Source of the DNA: a bacterium
GTDB taxonomy: Bacteria; SM23-31; JAUVVT01
Assembly (NCBI GenBank): GCA_030604505.1
Contig: JAUVVT010000145.1
Coordinates: 1-5,868, forward strand
DNA: 5,868 bases
Reading direction: 5' to 3'
Part shown: one piece after another, positions 1-5,868 of the stretch
Numbering within the stretch: position 1 is the first letter of the stretch
Layout: every line of letters begins with the position of its first letter
Made by a program: the position numbers and the translations under genes
The notes under the pieces: model-generated
Told to the model about the DNA's origin: nothing
What the model saw: only the letters and a program-made list of their open reading frames with translations
Database searches by the model: none

Positions 1-30
1 AAAATTAGATAATAAATTTAAAAAATTTAC

Positions 31-59
31 TTGCAATTAATATCTTTTTTCTTTATAAT
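31..59 (+). promoter_or_regulatory. Sigma70-like promoter upstream of the first gene
   Basis: TTGCAA at 31-36 (4 of 6 to the -35 consensus) lies exactly 17 bases from a perfect TATAAT at 54-59. Transcription would start near 65-67 and give a leader of about 270 bases before the ATG at 338, which would include the whole inverted repeat. That optimal spacing is why I prefer this site to other TATAAT matches. If the organism uses the Bacteroidota-type promoter (TAnnTTTG) instead, this call is weaker. Confidence 0.4.
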
Positions 60-96
60 TTATATGTTATTAAAAAAAAGTCGATAATTTTTAATT

Positions 97-319
97 AAAG
101 GCAAACCAAGGGTAAAAGCGTATTTTTCAAAAGATTACTGAAATTAATTAAAAAGGGAGATATAAGTCTATTTGTTTTGATTTTTAAAATTTGTTATTAG
201 ATTTTTTAGTTTTATAATAAAATTGATAATACTTTAAAAATATTGAAATAAATAGGTTTATATTTCTAATTAACTTGTAGAAAAATAAATTACGCTTTAA
301 CCAATAATGGTTTGCATTT
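97..319 (+). repeat. Long imperfect inverted repeat (leader RNA or MITE-like)
   Basis: GCAAACCA at 101-108 is the exact reverse complement of TGGTTTGC at 308-315, and AAAGCGTA at 115-122 of TACGCTTT at 291-298. The order is nested, so the two blocks pair as one interrupted stem. Weaker complementarity continues inward (TTTTTC 123-128 with GAAAAA 280-285; GAAAT 140-144 with ATTTC 262-266) and outward (AAA 97-99 with TTT 317-319, across one mismatch). The centre, about 145-261, is unpaired by eye. Either this is a long-range stem in the leader RNA of the downstream gene, or the arms are terminal inverted repeats of a small non-autonomous element. The inner AT-only blocks could be chance; the two GC-containing 8-base blocks are the real evidence. 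Confidence 0.5.
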
Positions 320-324
320 TTTTT
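299..324 (+). promoter_or_regulatory. Possible attenuator hairpin and T-tract
   Basis: AACCA (299-303), loop ATAA and TGGTT (308-312) form a 5-bp hairpin, followed by TGCA and eight T residues (317-324), ending 13 bases before the ATG at 338. The 3' half of this hairpin is the same segment that pairs with 101-108 in the long-range stem, so the two foldings exclude each other, as in transcription attenuators. The local stem is short and AT-rich, so on its own it would be a weak terminator. Confidence 0.25.
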
Positions 325-337
325 ATGGAGAAAAGTC

Positions 338-973
338 ATGAGAAAAAATAAAATAATATTAATTTTTGTGTTTTTTATTATTTTTGTCTGGGATTCAGGT
401 ATTTATGGACAGGTTGAATCATTTAAGACATTTGACCCCAAAAAGAAGGATTATGAGATATATATAACATTTTCTACAAGCGGTGGTGGTGTGGGGACTA
501 AGGTTAAATGGGGTAACAGGGAAAATGTTCAAAAATTTGTATCTTTTGAGATCGGCGGAGTTAGAGGTGAAAATGAATATGTTACTTATAATCCTTATGA
601 CCCTTACGGATTTCCAATCAAAATGAATCAAAAAAGATATATGATGCTTGTGCCAATTTATTTTGGTCTTCAGAAAAGATTGTTTAAGGATACAATAGAA
701 GATGATTTCCGTCCCTTTATTGATTTTGAATTTGGTCCTGTTCTTGGTGCAAGGTTTCCGGTTGGGAAAGGTTTTGTGAATAATATAAAGAAGGGAAAGA
801 CAGGGATGACTATTGGTGGATTTCTGGGAGCCGGCGTTGAATTTGGTAATATGGAGAAAAATGTTTATGTTTTTTCCCTGGGATACAGATTTACACGTTT
901 CTTTAAAGACCTTGTTGATGAGCGAAAATTTGATGCCTTTGTCATAAGGATTGGAATTGTAACCCAGTTTTAA
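338..973 (+). CDS. Secreted, probably outer-membrane beta-barrel-like protein
   Basis: This 211-residue protein has a clear signal peptide: basic start MRKNK, hydrophobic core at about 6-17, and a likely cleavage after Gly24, leaving Gln25 as the first mature residue. The mature part is rich in alternating aromatic and hydrophobic residues with Gly turns, giving likely beta strands near 39-46, 65-73, 100-115, 123-136, 157-169, 173-188 and 199-211. The chain ends in Phe, the usual last residue of outer-membrane barrels. The segment at 100-136 (YMMLVPIYFGLQ, then FRPFIDFEFGP) recalls small hypothetical barrel proteins of Ignavibacteria-like genomes; this is memory, not a search. The ATG is preceded by GGAG at 7 bases. 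It is 123 bases upstream of proS with no convincing hairpin between them. No specific function can be assigned; a periplasm-facing or lipid-associated beta-sandwich is the alternative. Confidence 0.8.
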   Translation: MRKNKIILIFVFFIIFVWDSGIYGQVESFKTFDPKKKDYEIYITFSTSGGGVGTKVKWGNRENVQKFVSFEIGGVRGENEYVTYNPYDPYGFPIKMNQKRYMMLVPIYFGLQKRLFKDTIEDDFRPFIDFEFGPVLGARFPVGKGFVNNIKKGKTGMTIGGFLGAGVEFGNMEKNVYVFSLGYRFTRFFKDLVDERKFDAFVIRIGIVTQF

Positions 974-1096
974 TAAAGATTAATATAAAAAGGGATTGAT
1001 ATTTATGGTTATTTTTTATTAGACCGAAGTTTGATAGGATAAATAAGAAGCTGAAAATAATGTTAACTGAAAATACAAAAGAGATGGAAGATTGAA

Positions 1097-2527
1097 ATGG
1101 CAGAGAAGATAGCTAAACAGAGTGATGATTTTTCGCGTTGGTATAATGATGTTGTAATCAGTTCGGAACTTGCCGATTATTCGCCTGTGCGAGGGTGTAT
1201 GGTGATAAGACCTAACGGATTTGCGATTTGGGAAAAATTAAGAGACACTCTTGATAGAATGATAAAGGAATCAGGGCATCAGAATGCGTATTTCCCACTT
1301 TTTATACCGGAAAGTTTCTTTAAAAAAGAGGCAGAGCATGTAAAGGGTTTTTCCCCGGAATGTGCAGTTGTGACGCACGGCGGAGGCAAGAAATTGGAAG
1401 AACCTCTGATGATAAGACCCACATCAGAGACTATAATTTATTCAATGTATTCAAAGTGGATAGATTCTTATAGAGATTTGCCCGTTTTAATTAATCAATG
1501 GGCAAATATAGTCCGCTGGGAAATGAGAACAAGACTTTTCTTGCGCACTACGGAATTTCTCTGGCAGGAAGGCCATACAGCACATGCTACACATGAAGAA
1601 GCAGAAGAAGAATGTCTGAAAATGCTTGATGTTTATGCTGAGTTTGCCGAAAAATATATGGCTATACCGGTTATTAAGGGTCAAAAATCAGAAAAAGAGA
1701 AATTTGCAGGAGCATTAAGAACATATAGTATTGAATCGATGATGAAAGATAAAAAAGCCCTTCAGAGCGGAACATCTCACGATTTGGGACAAAATTTCGC
1801 TAAGGCTTTTAATGTGCGCTATCAGACAAAAGAAGGGAATATGGAATATGTATGGCAGACAAGCTGGGGGGTGAGCACAAGATTGATAGGTGCGCTGATT
1901 ATGGCGCATGGTGATGACCGTGGATTAGTAATTCCGCCTAAAATTGCTCCAACTCAGGTCGTTATTATACCTATTAAGGGAGGAGAAACCGAGAACGCTG
2001 AAATTAATGAGTTTATAGATAATCTTTATGAAGATATTAATAAAGAAATATCGATTAAAGTAGATGATGACGAAAGGACATCGCCCGGATGGAAATTTAA
2101 TCAATATGAATTGCTTGGAATTCCCTTGAGGATTGAAATAGGTCCAAAAGACCTTAAAAATAAAGAAGTTGTGTTTGTGAGGAGGGATAATGGTAAAAAA
2201 GAAAGCGCTGAATGGGGTGATGTAAAAGAGAAGATAAAGTCAGTGCTTGACGATATACAGGAAAACATTCTAAAAATTGCACGTGATTTTCGAAAAAAAA
2301 ATACGTTTTATCCTGATGATTATAATAATTTTAGAGAAATAGTAGAAGGGGAAGGGGGATTTTTAATGTCTCACTGGTGCGGTAAGGATGTTTGTGAAGA
2401 AAAGATTCAGGAAGAGACTAAAGCAGTTATTTGCACTATTCCTTTCGAAAATAAAAATGAAAACGGGAAATGTATCCTCTGCGGGGGAGATTCACAAAAA
2501 AGGGTTCTTTTTTCCAAGAGCTATTAG
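1097..2527 (+). CDS. proS: Prolyl-tRNA synthetase, type 3 (archaeal/eukaryote-like)
   Basis: A cytoplasmic class II aminoacyl-tRNA synthetase that activates proline with ATP and charges tRNA-Pro. At 476 residues it has the full length of the short ProS class, which lacks the editing insertion of the long bacterial type. Visible signatures: the N-terminal ELADYSPVRGCMVIRP block (24-39); motif 1 around 36-70; the TxE loop in RPTSET (107-112); motif 2 from RWEMRTR (140-146) to EFLWQEGHTAH (153-163); the GTSHDLGQNF loop (225-234); and motif 3 around GALIMAHGDDRG (265-276). An anticodon-binding domain follows from about 285. The C-terminal domain carries zinc-ligand candidates C428, C433, C459 and C462, and the chain ends in Tyr, as is typical. 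The ATG has GGAAG a few bases upstream and gives the expected family N-terminus. An 11-codon frame (1060-1095) ends one base before this start; I regard it as chance. Confidence 0.97.
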   Translation: MAEKIAKQSDDFSRWYNDVVISSELADYSPVRGCMVIRPNGFAIWEKLRDTLDRMIKESGHQNAYFPLFIPESFFKKEAEHVKGFSPECAVVTHGGGKKLEEPLMIRPTSETIIYSMYSKWIDSYRDLPVLINQWANIVRWEMRTRLFLRTTEFLWQEGHTAHATHEEAEEECLKMLDVYAEFAEKYMAIPVIKGQKSEKEKFAGALRTYSIESMMKDKKALQSGTSHDLGQNFAKAFNVRYQTKEGNMEYVWQTSWGVSTRLIGALIMAHGDDRGLVIPPKIAPTQVVIIPIKGGETENAEINEFIDNLYEDINKEISIKVDDDERTSPGWKFNQYELLGIPLRIEIGPKDLKNKEVVFVRRDNGKKESAEWGDVKEKIKSVLDDIQENILKIARDFRKKNTFYPDDYNNFREIVEGEGGFLMSHWCGKDVCEEKIQEETKAVICTIPFENKNENGKCILCGGDSQKRVLFSKSY

Positions 2528-2549
2528 CTGAATTTTTTAAAGAAAATAT

Positions 2550-2611
2550 TTACCACAAGAGATATAAAAAGTTTTGAAATTTATAATCTTTCTCAGTATT
2601 CCTCGTGGTAA
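2550..2611. repeat. Degenerate palindromic repeat between proS and the HD gene
   Basis: TTACCAC at 2550-2556 is the reverse complement of GTGGTAA at 2605-2611; with one mismatch the pairing extends to 10 positions (TTACCACAAG with CTCGTGGTAA), and looser complementarity continues inward through AGAGATA and TATTCCT. The ends resemble the dispersed palindromes of the 'ACCACGAAG...CTTCGTGGT' kind found between genes in many bacteria; this comparison is from memory. No T-run follows the 3' arm, so it is not a standard intrinsic terminator, though its RNA could protect the 3' end of the proS message. Confidence 0.55.
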
Positions 2612-2637
2612 GCTAAATTTGATTTATTTGGAAAAAA

Positions 2638-4995
2638 ATGAAACAGTTTTTTAAAAAGATATTAAAGGTTTTTAATAAGCGGGAGGGGGAATTAAAGGAA
2701 AACAACGAACTTAATAAATCTTATGGCATAAAGATAGTCATTATACTTGCATTTATATTTATTACGGTAATTTTATTTCCACTGGGAAAGTCTTATCAAT
2801 ATTCTGATTATGGGGTAGGTACTGTTACTGATAAAGAAATAATCGCACCATTTGATTTTCCTGTTCTTAAGACTGAAGAGGAGTTAAGGATTGAGAAAGA
2901 TAATACAATTAAGTCGATACATCCGCATTTTTTTCTGAATCAGAGAATATATAACAAACAGCTTGCAGAGTTTGACCACTTTTTTGAGCAAATTTATAAT
3001 ATAAGTCTTTTAAAGAAAAAGATAAGTTTATCACAAAGTTCTGCTAATAAAAGTAAGTCCAAAAATGGGAAAACAGATTCAGCCGATGTTTCTCTTTATA
3101 ATGCGCTAAAGAATGATTTTAAAAAGTATTATGAGATTGATTTAGATGAGAAGAAATGGCAATCCTTAATTGATTCGGATAAAAAGATAATTGATACATT
3201 TAAGAACAATATAAAAGAGATATTAAGTGATTTAATTTCTATTGGTATTATTGACAGACCAAAGGAAAGTTTTCCTCCGGAAACTCAGATGGTTTTTAGA
3301 TTCGTAGATGATGAAGAACTCCGTAAAGTAATTGATTTCACGGATGTAAAAGAAGCAAAAGAAAATGCAATAAAGAGACTTCAGAACAATTATTCCAAAG
3401 AAAGTGATATTTTAGATGTTGGATATGAAATTCTAAATATATTTATTTATCCAAATATAATATATGATGAAGAAGCTACCGATAGAAAAAAAGAAGAAGC
3501 GCTGAGCAAGCTTCCTCTTGCAAAGGGGATGGTACTTGAGGGTGAAAGAATTGTTGACAGCCATGAGATTGTGACGGAAGAAATTTATGATAAAATTATA
3601 TCTTTGCGGATAAAGATATTTGAAGAAGGTACGGCTAAGGGTTTTTTGGGGATTGTTCATTATCTTGGCAAGGCACTTTTTGTCGGATTGTTGTTATTTT
3701 TACTATTTATTTATATTTATATTTACAGAAGAAAGATATTTTATGATAATCGAAAAGTTCTTTTAATATTAATTATAGTGTTAACGGAGTTTTTGTTTGC
3801 ATTTCTTATTACAAATAAGTTTGGGCTATCGGTTTATCTGATTCCTACAACAATTGCGTCGATGTTGCTTGCGATACTTTTTGACAGCGGTGTCGGATTT
3901 ATCGGTACGATTGTTGTTTCCTTAGGAATTGGCGGTTATCTTGGCAGTGAATTTACTTTAATTATCATTTCAATGATAAGCGGTGTCACCGCTGTATTTT
4001 CTGTTTATAAGATTCGACAGCGGAGTCAATTTTTTCGAGCAGTACTTTTTATACTTTTAGCTTATTTTATTTCACTTATATCAATGGGGCTTTTCAGGTT
4101 TTTGCCATGGAGTGATATTTTTAGAAATTTTACTTATTTTGCCTTACCAAACAGCATTTTTTCGCCGATAATAACATTAGGAATGCTTAATATATTTGAA
4201 TGGGCATTTGGTATTACGACCAATATGAGGCTTCTGGAACTTTCGGATATGAATCATCCTCTTCTTCGGAGACTTTCATTAAAAGCGCCCGGAACTTATC
4301 ATCATAGTATAATAGTTGGTAATCTTGCAGAAGCCGCAGCAGAGTCAATAGGGGGTGCGAACTCGTTACTGTCGAGGGTTGGAGCATATTATCATGATAT
4401 TGGAAAGATGGTTAAACCGGAATATTTTACGGAAAATCAAGATGGACCAAATCCGCACGATAAGTTAACAGCGAGTATGAGTTGTCTTATAATTTCGTCT
4501 CATGTAAAAGAGGGGATTGAAATAGGAAAGGAATATAAGCTTCCAAATGAAATTTTAGATTTTGTAAATCAACATCAGGGGACAGCCAAGGTATCATTTT
4601 TCTATGAAAAAGCGAAACAAACAACAGACCCGAAATATTTAAATGAAATGGATTTCAGATACCAAGGTCCAAAACCGCAGACTAAAGAGGCGGGAATTAT
4701 TATGTTATCCGATTCGGTTGAAGCTACTTTAAAATCAGTAAAGAATCCGTCTGTTACGAGAATAAAGGAATTAGTTGCCGAAGTGCTTGAAAATAAATTT
4801 AAGGATGGACAACTTGATGACTGTGAGCTTTCTTTTAAGGATTTGAGTTCGATTTCCGATAGTTTTATTAAGATTTTGGTTGGGATGTTTCATGCAAGAA
4901 TAGAGTATCAGCCCCAGCAAAAAGAAACATTAAATAAAGATAAAATTCAATCACAAGAGAAAATTGCGCAAATTAAGAATTCAAGTAATAAATAA
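2638..4995 (+). CDS. 7TM-HD family cyclic-di-nucleotide phosphodiesterase (PgpH-like)
   Basis: A 785-residue membrane protein with the complete 7TMR-HD architecture. A short basic N-terminus leads to TM1 (about 33-50), then an extracytoplasmic HDED-type domain (about 55-330), which ends in the characteristic G-x-I-V...I-T-x-E pattern (EGERIVDSHEIVTEEI, 301-316). A bundle of about seven helices spans roughly 340-525, followed by a cytoplasmic HD domain. The metal ligands are in place: H555/H556 in PGTYHHS, H586-D587 in HDIGK, H607 in NPHDK, H622 in SSH, H646 in NQHQGT and D692 in SDSVEA. In characterised relatives such as Listeria PgpH this domain hydrolyses c-di-AMP; the substrate in this lineage is inference. 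A Ser/Lys-rich linker (about 130-150) interrupts the HDED domain. The ATG has GGA 6 bases upstream, and an in-frame TGA at 2620 excludes an earlier start. Its last 32 bases overlap ybeY, a conserved neighbour, implying translational coupling. Confidence 0.95.
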   Translation: MKQFFKKILKVFNKREGELKENNELNKSYGIKIVIILAFIFITVILFPLGKSYQYSDYGVGTVTDKEIIAPFDFPVLKTEEELRIEKDNTIKSIHPHFFLNQRIYNKQLAEFDHFFEQIYNISLLKKKISLSQSSANKSKSKNGKTDSADVSLYNALKNDFKKYYEIDLDEKKWQSLIDSDKKIIDTFKNNIKEILSDLISIGIIDRPKESFPPETQMVFRFVDDEELRKVIDFTDVKEAKENAIKRLQNNYSKESDILDVGYEILNIFIYPNIIYDEEATDRKKEEALSKLPLAKGMVLEGERIVDSHEIVTEEIYDKIISLRIKIFEEGTAKGFLGIVHYLGKALFVGLLLFLLFIYIYIYRRKIFYDNRKVLLILIIVLTEFLFAFLITNKFGLSVYLIPTTIASMLLAILFDSGVGFIGTIVVSLGIGGYLGSEFTLIIISMISGVTAVFSVYKIRQRSQFFRAVLFILLAYFISLISMGLFRFLPWSDIFRNFTYFALPNSIFSPIITLGMLNIFEWAFGITTNMRLLELSDMNHPLLRRLSLKAPGTYHHSIIVGNLAEAAAESIGGANSLLSRVGAYYHDIGKMVKPEYFTENQDGPNPHDKLTASMSCLIISSHVKEGIEIGKEYKLPNEILDFVNQHQGTAKVSFFYEKAKQTTDPKYLNEMDFRYQGPKPQTKEAGIIMLSDSVEATLKSVKNPSVTRIKELVAEVLENKFKDGQLDDCELSFKDLSSISDSFIKILVGMFHARIEYQPQQKETLNKDKIQSQEKIAQIKNSSNK

Positions 4996-5377
4996 TGACT
5001 ATAAATCACAGTTTGATAAAAATGAAATATCATCATTAAGTAAAAAGGTGCTTAACGAAGAAAATATTTGCAGTTATGATATTTCTATTATTTTTGTGAA
5101 TGAAAATTACATTATTGACCTGAATAAAAGATTTTTTGATAAAGATAATACAACAGATGTAATATCTTTTAATCTTTCGGAACAAATGCTCGAAGGAGAA
5201 ATCTATATTAACTTTGATATAATTAAAGAACAGGCTGAATATTATTCGGTTAGTTTTAGTGATGAAATGAAAAGATTAATTATTCACGGGATATTACATC
5301 TTGCAGGATATAAAGATTATAAAAAAGAAGAAAAATTAATTATGAGAAAGAAAGAAGATTGTTATCTAAAATTATAG
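4964..5377 (+). CDS. ybeY: Endoribonuclease / rRNA maturation factor YbeY
   Basis: A cytoplasmic zinc-dependent protein of the UPF0054 family, required for 16S rRNA 3'-end maturation and ribosome quality control. The 137 residues contain the family blocks in order: RIQVINN at the start (5-11), NKRFF (54-58), the hallmark TTDVISFN (63-70), GEIYIN (78-83) and the metal motif HGILHLAGYKD (108-118), followed by MRKKEDCYL at the end. Zinc ligands H108 and H112 are present, but the third position of the usual H-G-x-L-H-L-x-G-[YF]-D-H is Asp118, as I recall for Bacteroidota proteins. The TTG start lies inside the end of the HD gene. The ATG at 4995 is in another frame and closes after 14 codons, and no in-frame ATG or GTG precedes the conserved block. 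The only upstream signal is a weak AAGAGA at 4954-4959, so coupling to translation of the upstream gene is likely. Confidence 0.94.
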   Translation: MRKLRIQVINNDYKSQFDKNEISSLSKKVLNEENICSYDISIIFVNENYIIDLNKRFFDKDNTTDVISFNLSEQMLEGEIYINFDIIKEQAEYYSVSFSDEMKRLIIHGILHLAGYKDYKKEEKLIMRKKEDCYLKL

Positions 5378-5388
5378 AAGGAGGTGAT
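5378..5388 (+). promoter_or_regulatory. Perfect Shine-Dalgarno sequence without a clear gene
   Basis: AAGGAGGTGAT, directly after the ybeY stop, matches the anti-Shine-Dalgarno end of 16S rRNA over 11 bases, far better than any other ribosome-binding site in the window. The frames behind it close quickly: the GTG at 5384-5386 gives 5 codons, and the TTG at 5403 also gives 5. The next usable start (TTG 5439) is 50 bases away. It may initiate a tiny leader peptide, act as a ribosome pause or docking site, or be left over from a lost gene. Confidence 0.5.
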
Positions 5389-5438
5389 TATATCGAAATA
5401 GTTTGATACAAATTTTTTAATAATAGGATAATATTGAT

Positions 5439-5868
5439 TTGAACGGTAAAATAAGAAAAATCCAAAAACCTAAATTCCTGTTGCGCAAAGCATATTTTGT
5501 TCTGGAAATATCCTGTAAGTTGTTTACTAATAATCTATTATATAAGATATTTGTTAATATTCTGAAGGAAATATTCACATATTTAACTAAAGACATAAAG
5601 AAAGATTTTTGTTATTATCGGATAATTTCTGTCTTTTTAATGTTAGTGATATTTCCTTTTGGTTTATACGGGCAGAGTTCTTTTGATTTCAGACCGGAAT
5701 CATTTGGTATTGTTTCTCTAAATGAGCCATGGAAGAGAAACAACATTCCTTTCAATGATAAAATATATTATTATCTCACCCAAAATAATAAATCTTCAGT
5801 AAGATATACCCAGGTAGATTCTATTTCTAAGAAATTTATAATAGGGCAGAAAATATCCAATTATGATA
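5439..5868 (+). CDS. Secreted protein, 3' end beyond window (SprA-like at best guess)
   Basis: An open frame of 143 codons from TTG 5439 runs off the window with no stop; the frame is closed upstream by TAG at 5424. AGGA (5425-5428) lies 10 bases before the TTG. Residues 1-60 are basic and moderately hydrophobic (Lys, Phe, Leu, Ile rich). A signal peptide follows: YYRI, hydrophobic core at about 62-74, then GLYG with likely cleavage before Gln79. The mature start (SSFDFRPESFGIVSLNEPW, 80-98) and VRYTQVDSISKKFIIGQK (121-138) faintly recall the N-terminal region of the giant outer-membrane protein SprA; this is weak inference. The only in-frame ATG (5640, residue 68) falls inside the hydrophobic core and would destroy the signal peptide, so the real start is one of the TTG codons (5439, 5481, 5520) or a rarer one. 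Its size cannot be judged from here. Confidence 0.7.
   Translation, partial: MNGKIRKIQKPKFLLRKAYFVLEISCKLFTNNLLYKIFVNILKEIFTYLTKDIKKDFCYYRIISVFLMLVIFPFGLYGQSSFDFRPESFGIVSLNEPWKRNNIPFNDKIYYYLTQNNKSSVRYTQVDSISKKFIIGQKISNYD

Larger units (their letters stand above)
1..337. other. Non-coding AT-rich leader region
   Basis: No open frame of useful length exists here on either strand; the only + strand ATG with upstream context (64) gives 7 codons. The stretch holds the promoter at 31-59, the inverted repeat at 97-319 and the ribosome-binding site of the first gene (GGAG, 327-330). A second TATAAT occurs at 213-218, with TTGTTA 16 bases upstream at 191-196, but chance -10 matches are expected in DNA this AT-rich. 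Confidence 0.7.

Noticed and set aside
101..120. GCAAACCAAGGG segment as a c-di-GMP (GEMM) riboswitch core
   Set aside because: It shares GCAAA with that class, but the second conserved half and the expected tetraloop arrangement are absent.
419..631. Minus-strand open frames inside the first gene, proS and the HD gene
   Set aside because: They lie opposite well-supported genes, show no recognisable family or signal, and have no ribosome-binding context; they are shadows.
1031..1061. TTGATA...AATAAT as a proS promoter
   Set aside because: The -35 match is good but the spacing is 19 bases and the -10 lacks the first T; it is indistinguishable from AT-rich background.
1060..1095. Eleven-codon frame ending one base before the proS start
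   Set aside because: It has no ribosome-binding site of note and no proline-codon run or other attenuator feature; it is most likely chance.
2582..2587. TATAAT before the HD gene
   Set aside because: No -35 element is present at 16-18 bases and it lies inside the palindromic repeat.
4995..5039. ATG at 4995 as the ybeY start
   Set aside because: It is in another frame and closes after 14 codons, whereas the TTG frame carries the whole conserved family sequence.
1..5868. CRISPR array, tRNA or rRNA gene, transposase
   Set aside because: No spaced direct repeats, no tRNA-like cloverleaf or T-loop consensus, and no transposase-like coding region were seen on either strand.

Overview
This is an AT-rich window (about 30% GC by eye) in which every recognisable gene lies on the + strand. 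It reads as an ordinary chromosomal segment of a bacterium from the wider Bacteroidota/FCB assemblage (Ignavibacteria, Marinimicrobia, Cloacimonadota or similar); the exact phylum cannot be fixed. Four features support this placement: two exported proteins whose signal peptides end in Tyr-Gly followed by Gln, a YbeY whose third metal-site His is replaced by Asp (as I recall for Bacteroidota homologues), a bacterial 'type 3' prolyl-tRNA synthetase, and a small outer-membrane beta-barrel-like protein.

Layout. Positions 1-337 are non-coding. They hold a good sigma70-like promoter (31-59) and a long imperfect inverted repeat (97-319) whose 3' arm runs into a T-tract just before the first gene. 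Positions 338-973 encode a secreted, probably outer-membrane protein. Positions 1097-2527 are proS. A 110-base gap follows, containing a 62-base degenerate palindrome that resembles the dispersed 'ACCACGAAG' class of repeats. Positions 2638-4995 encode a 7TM-HD (PgpH-like) cyclic-di-nucleotide phosphodiesterase. It overlaps ybeY (4964-5377, TTG start) by 32 bases. After ybeY there is a perfect 11-base Shine-Dalgarno sequence with no convincing start codon behind it. A final gene, beginning near 5439 with a non-ATG start, runs off the window; it is a secreted protein with an unusually long region before its signal peptide.

Functionally, proS, the HD protein and ybeY are housekeeping genes for tRNA charging, second-messenger turnover and ribosome maturation. 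The overlapping 7TM-HD/ybeY pair is a conserved bacterial arrangement. The flanking first and last genes are envelope proteins. I see no defence, mobile or biosynthetic system. The most unusual material is non-coding: the leader inverted repeat, the palindrome after proS and the orphan ribosome-binding sequence.
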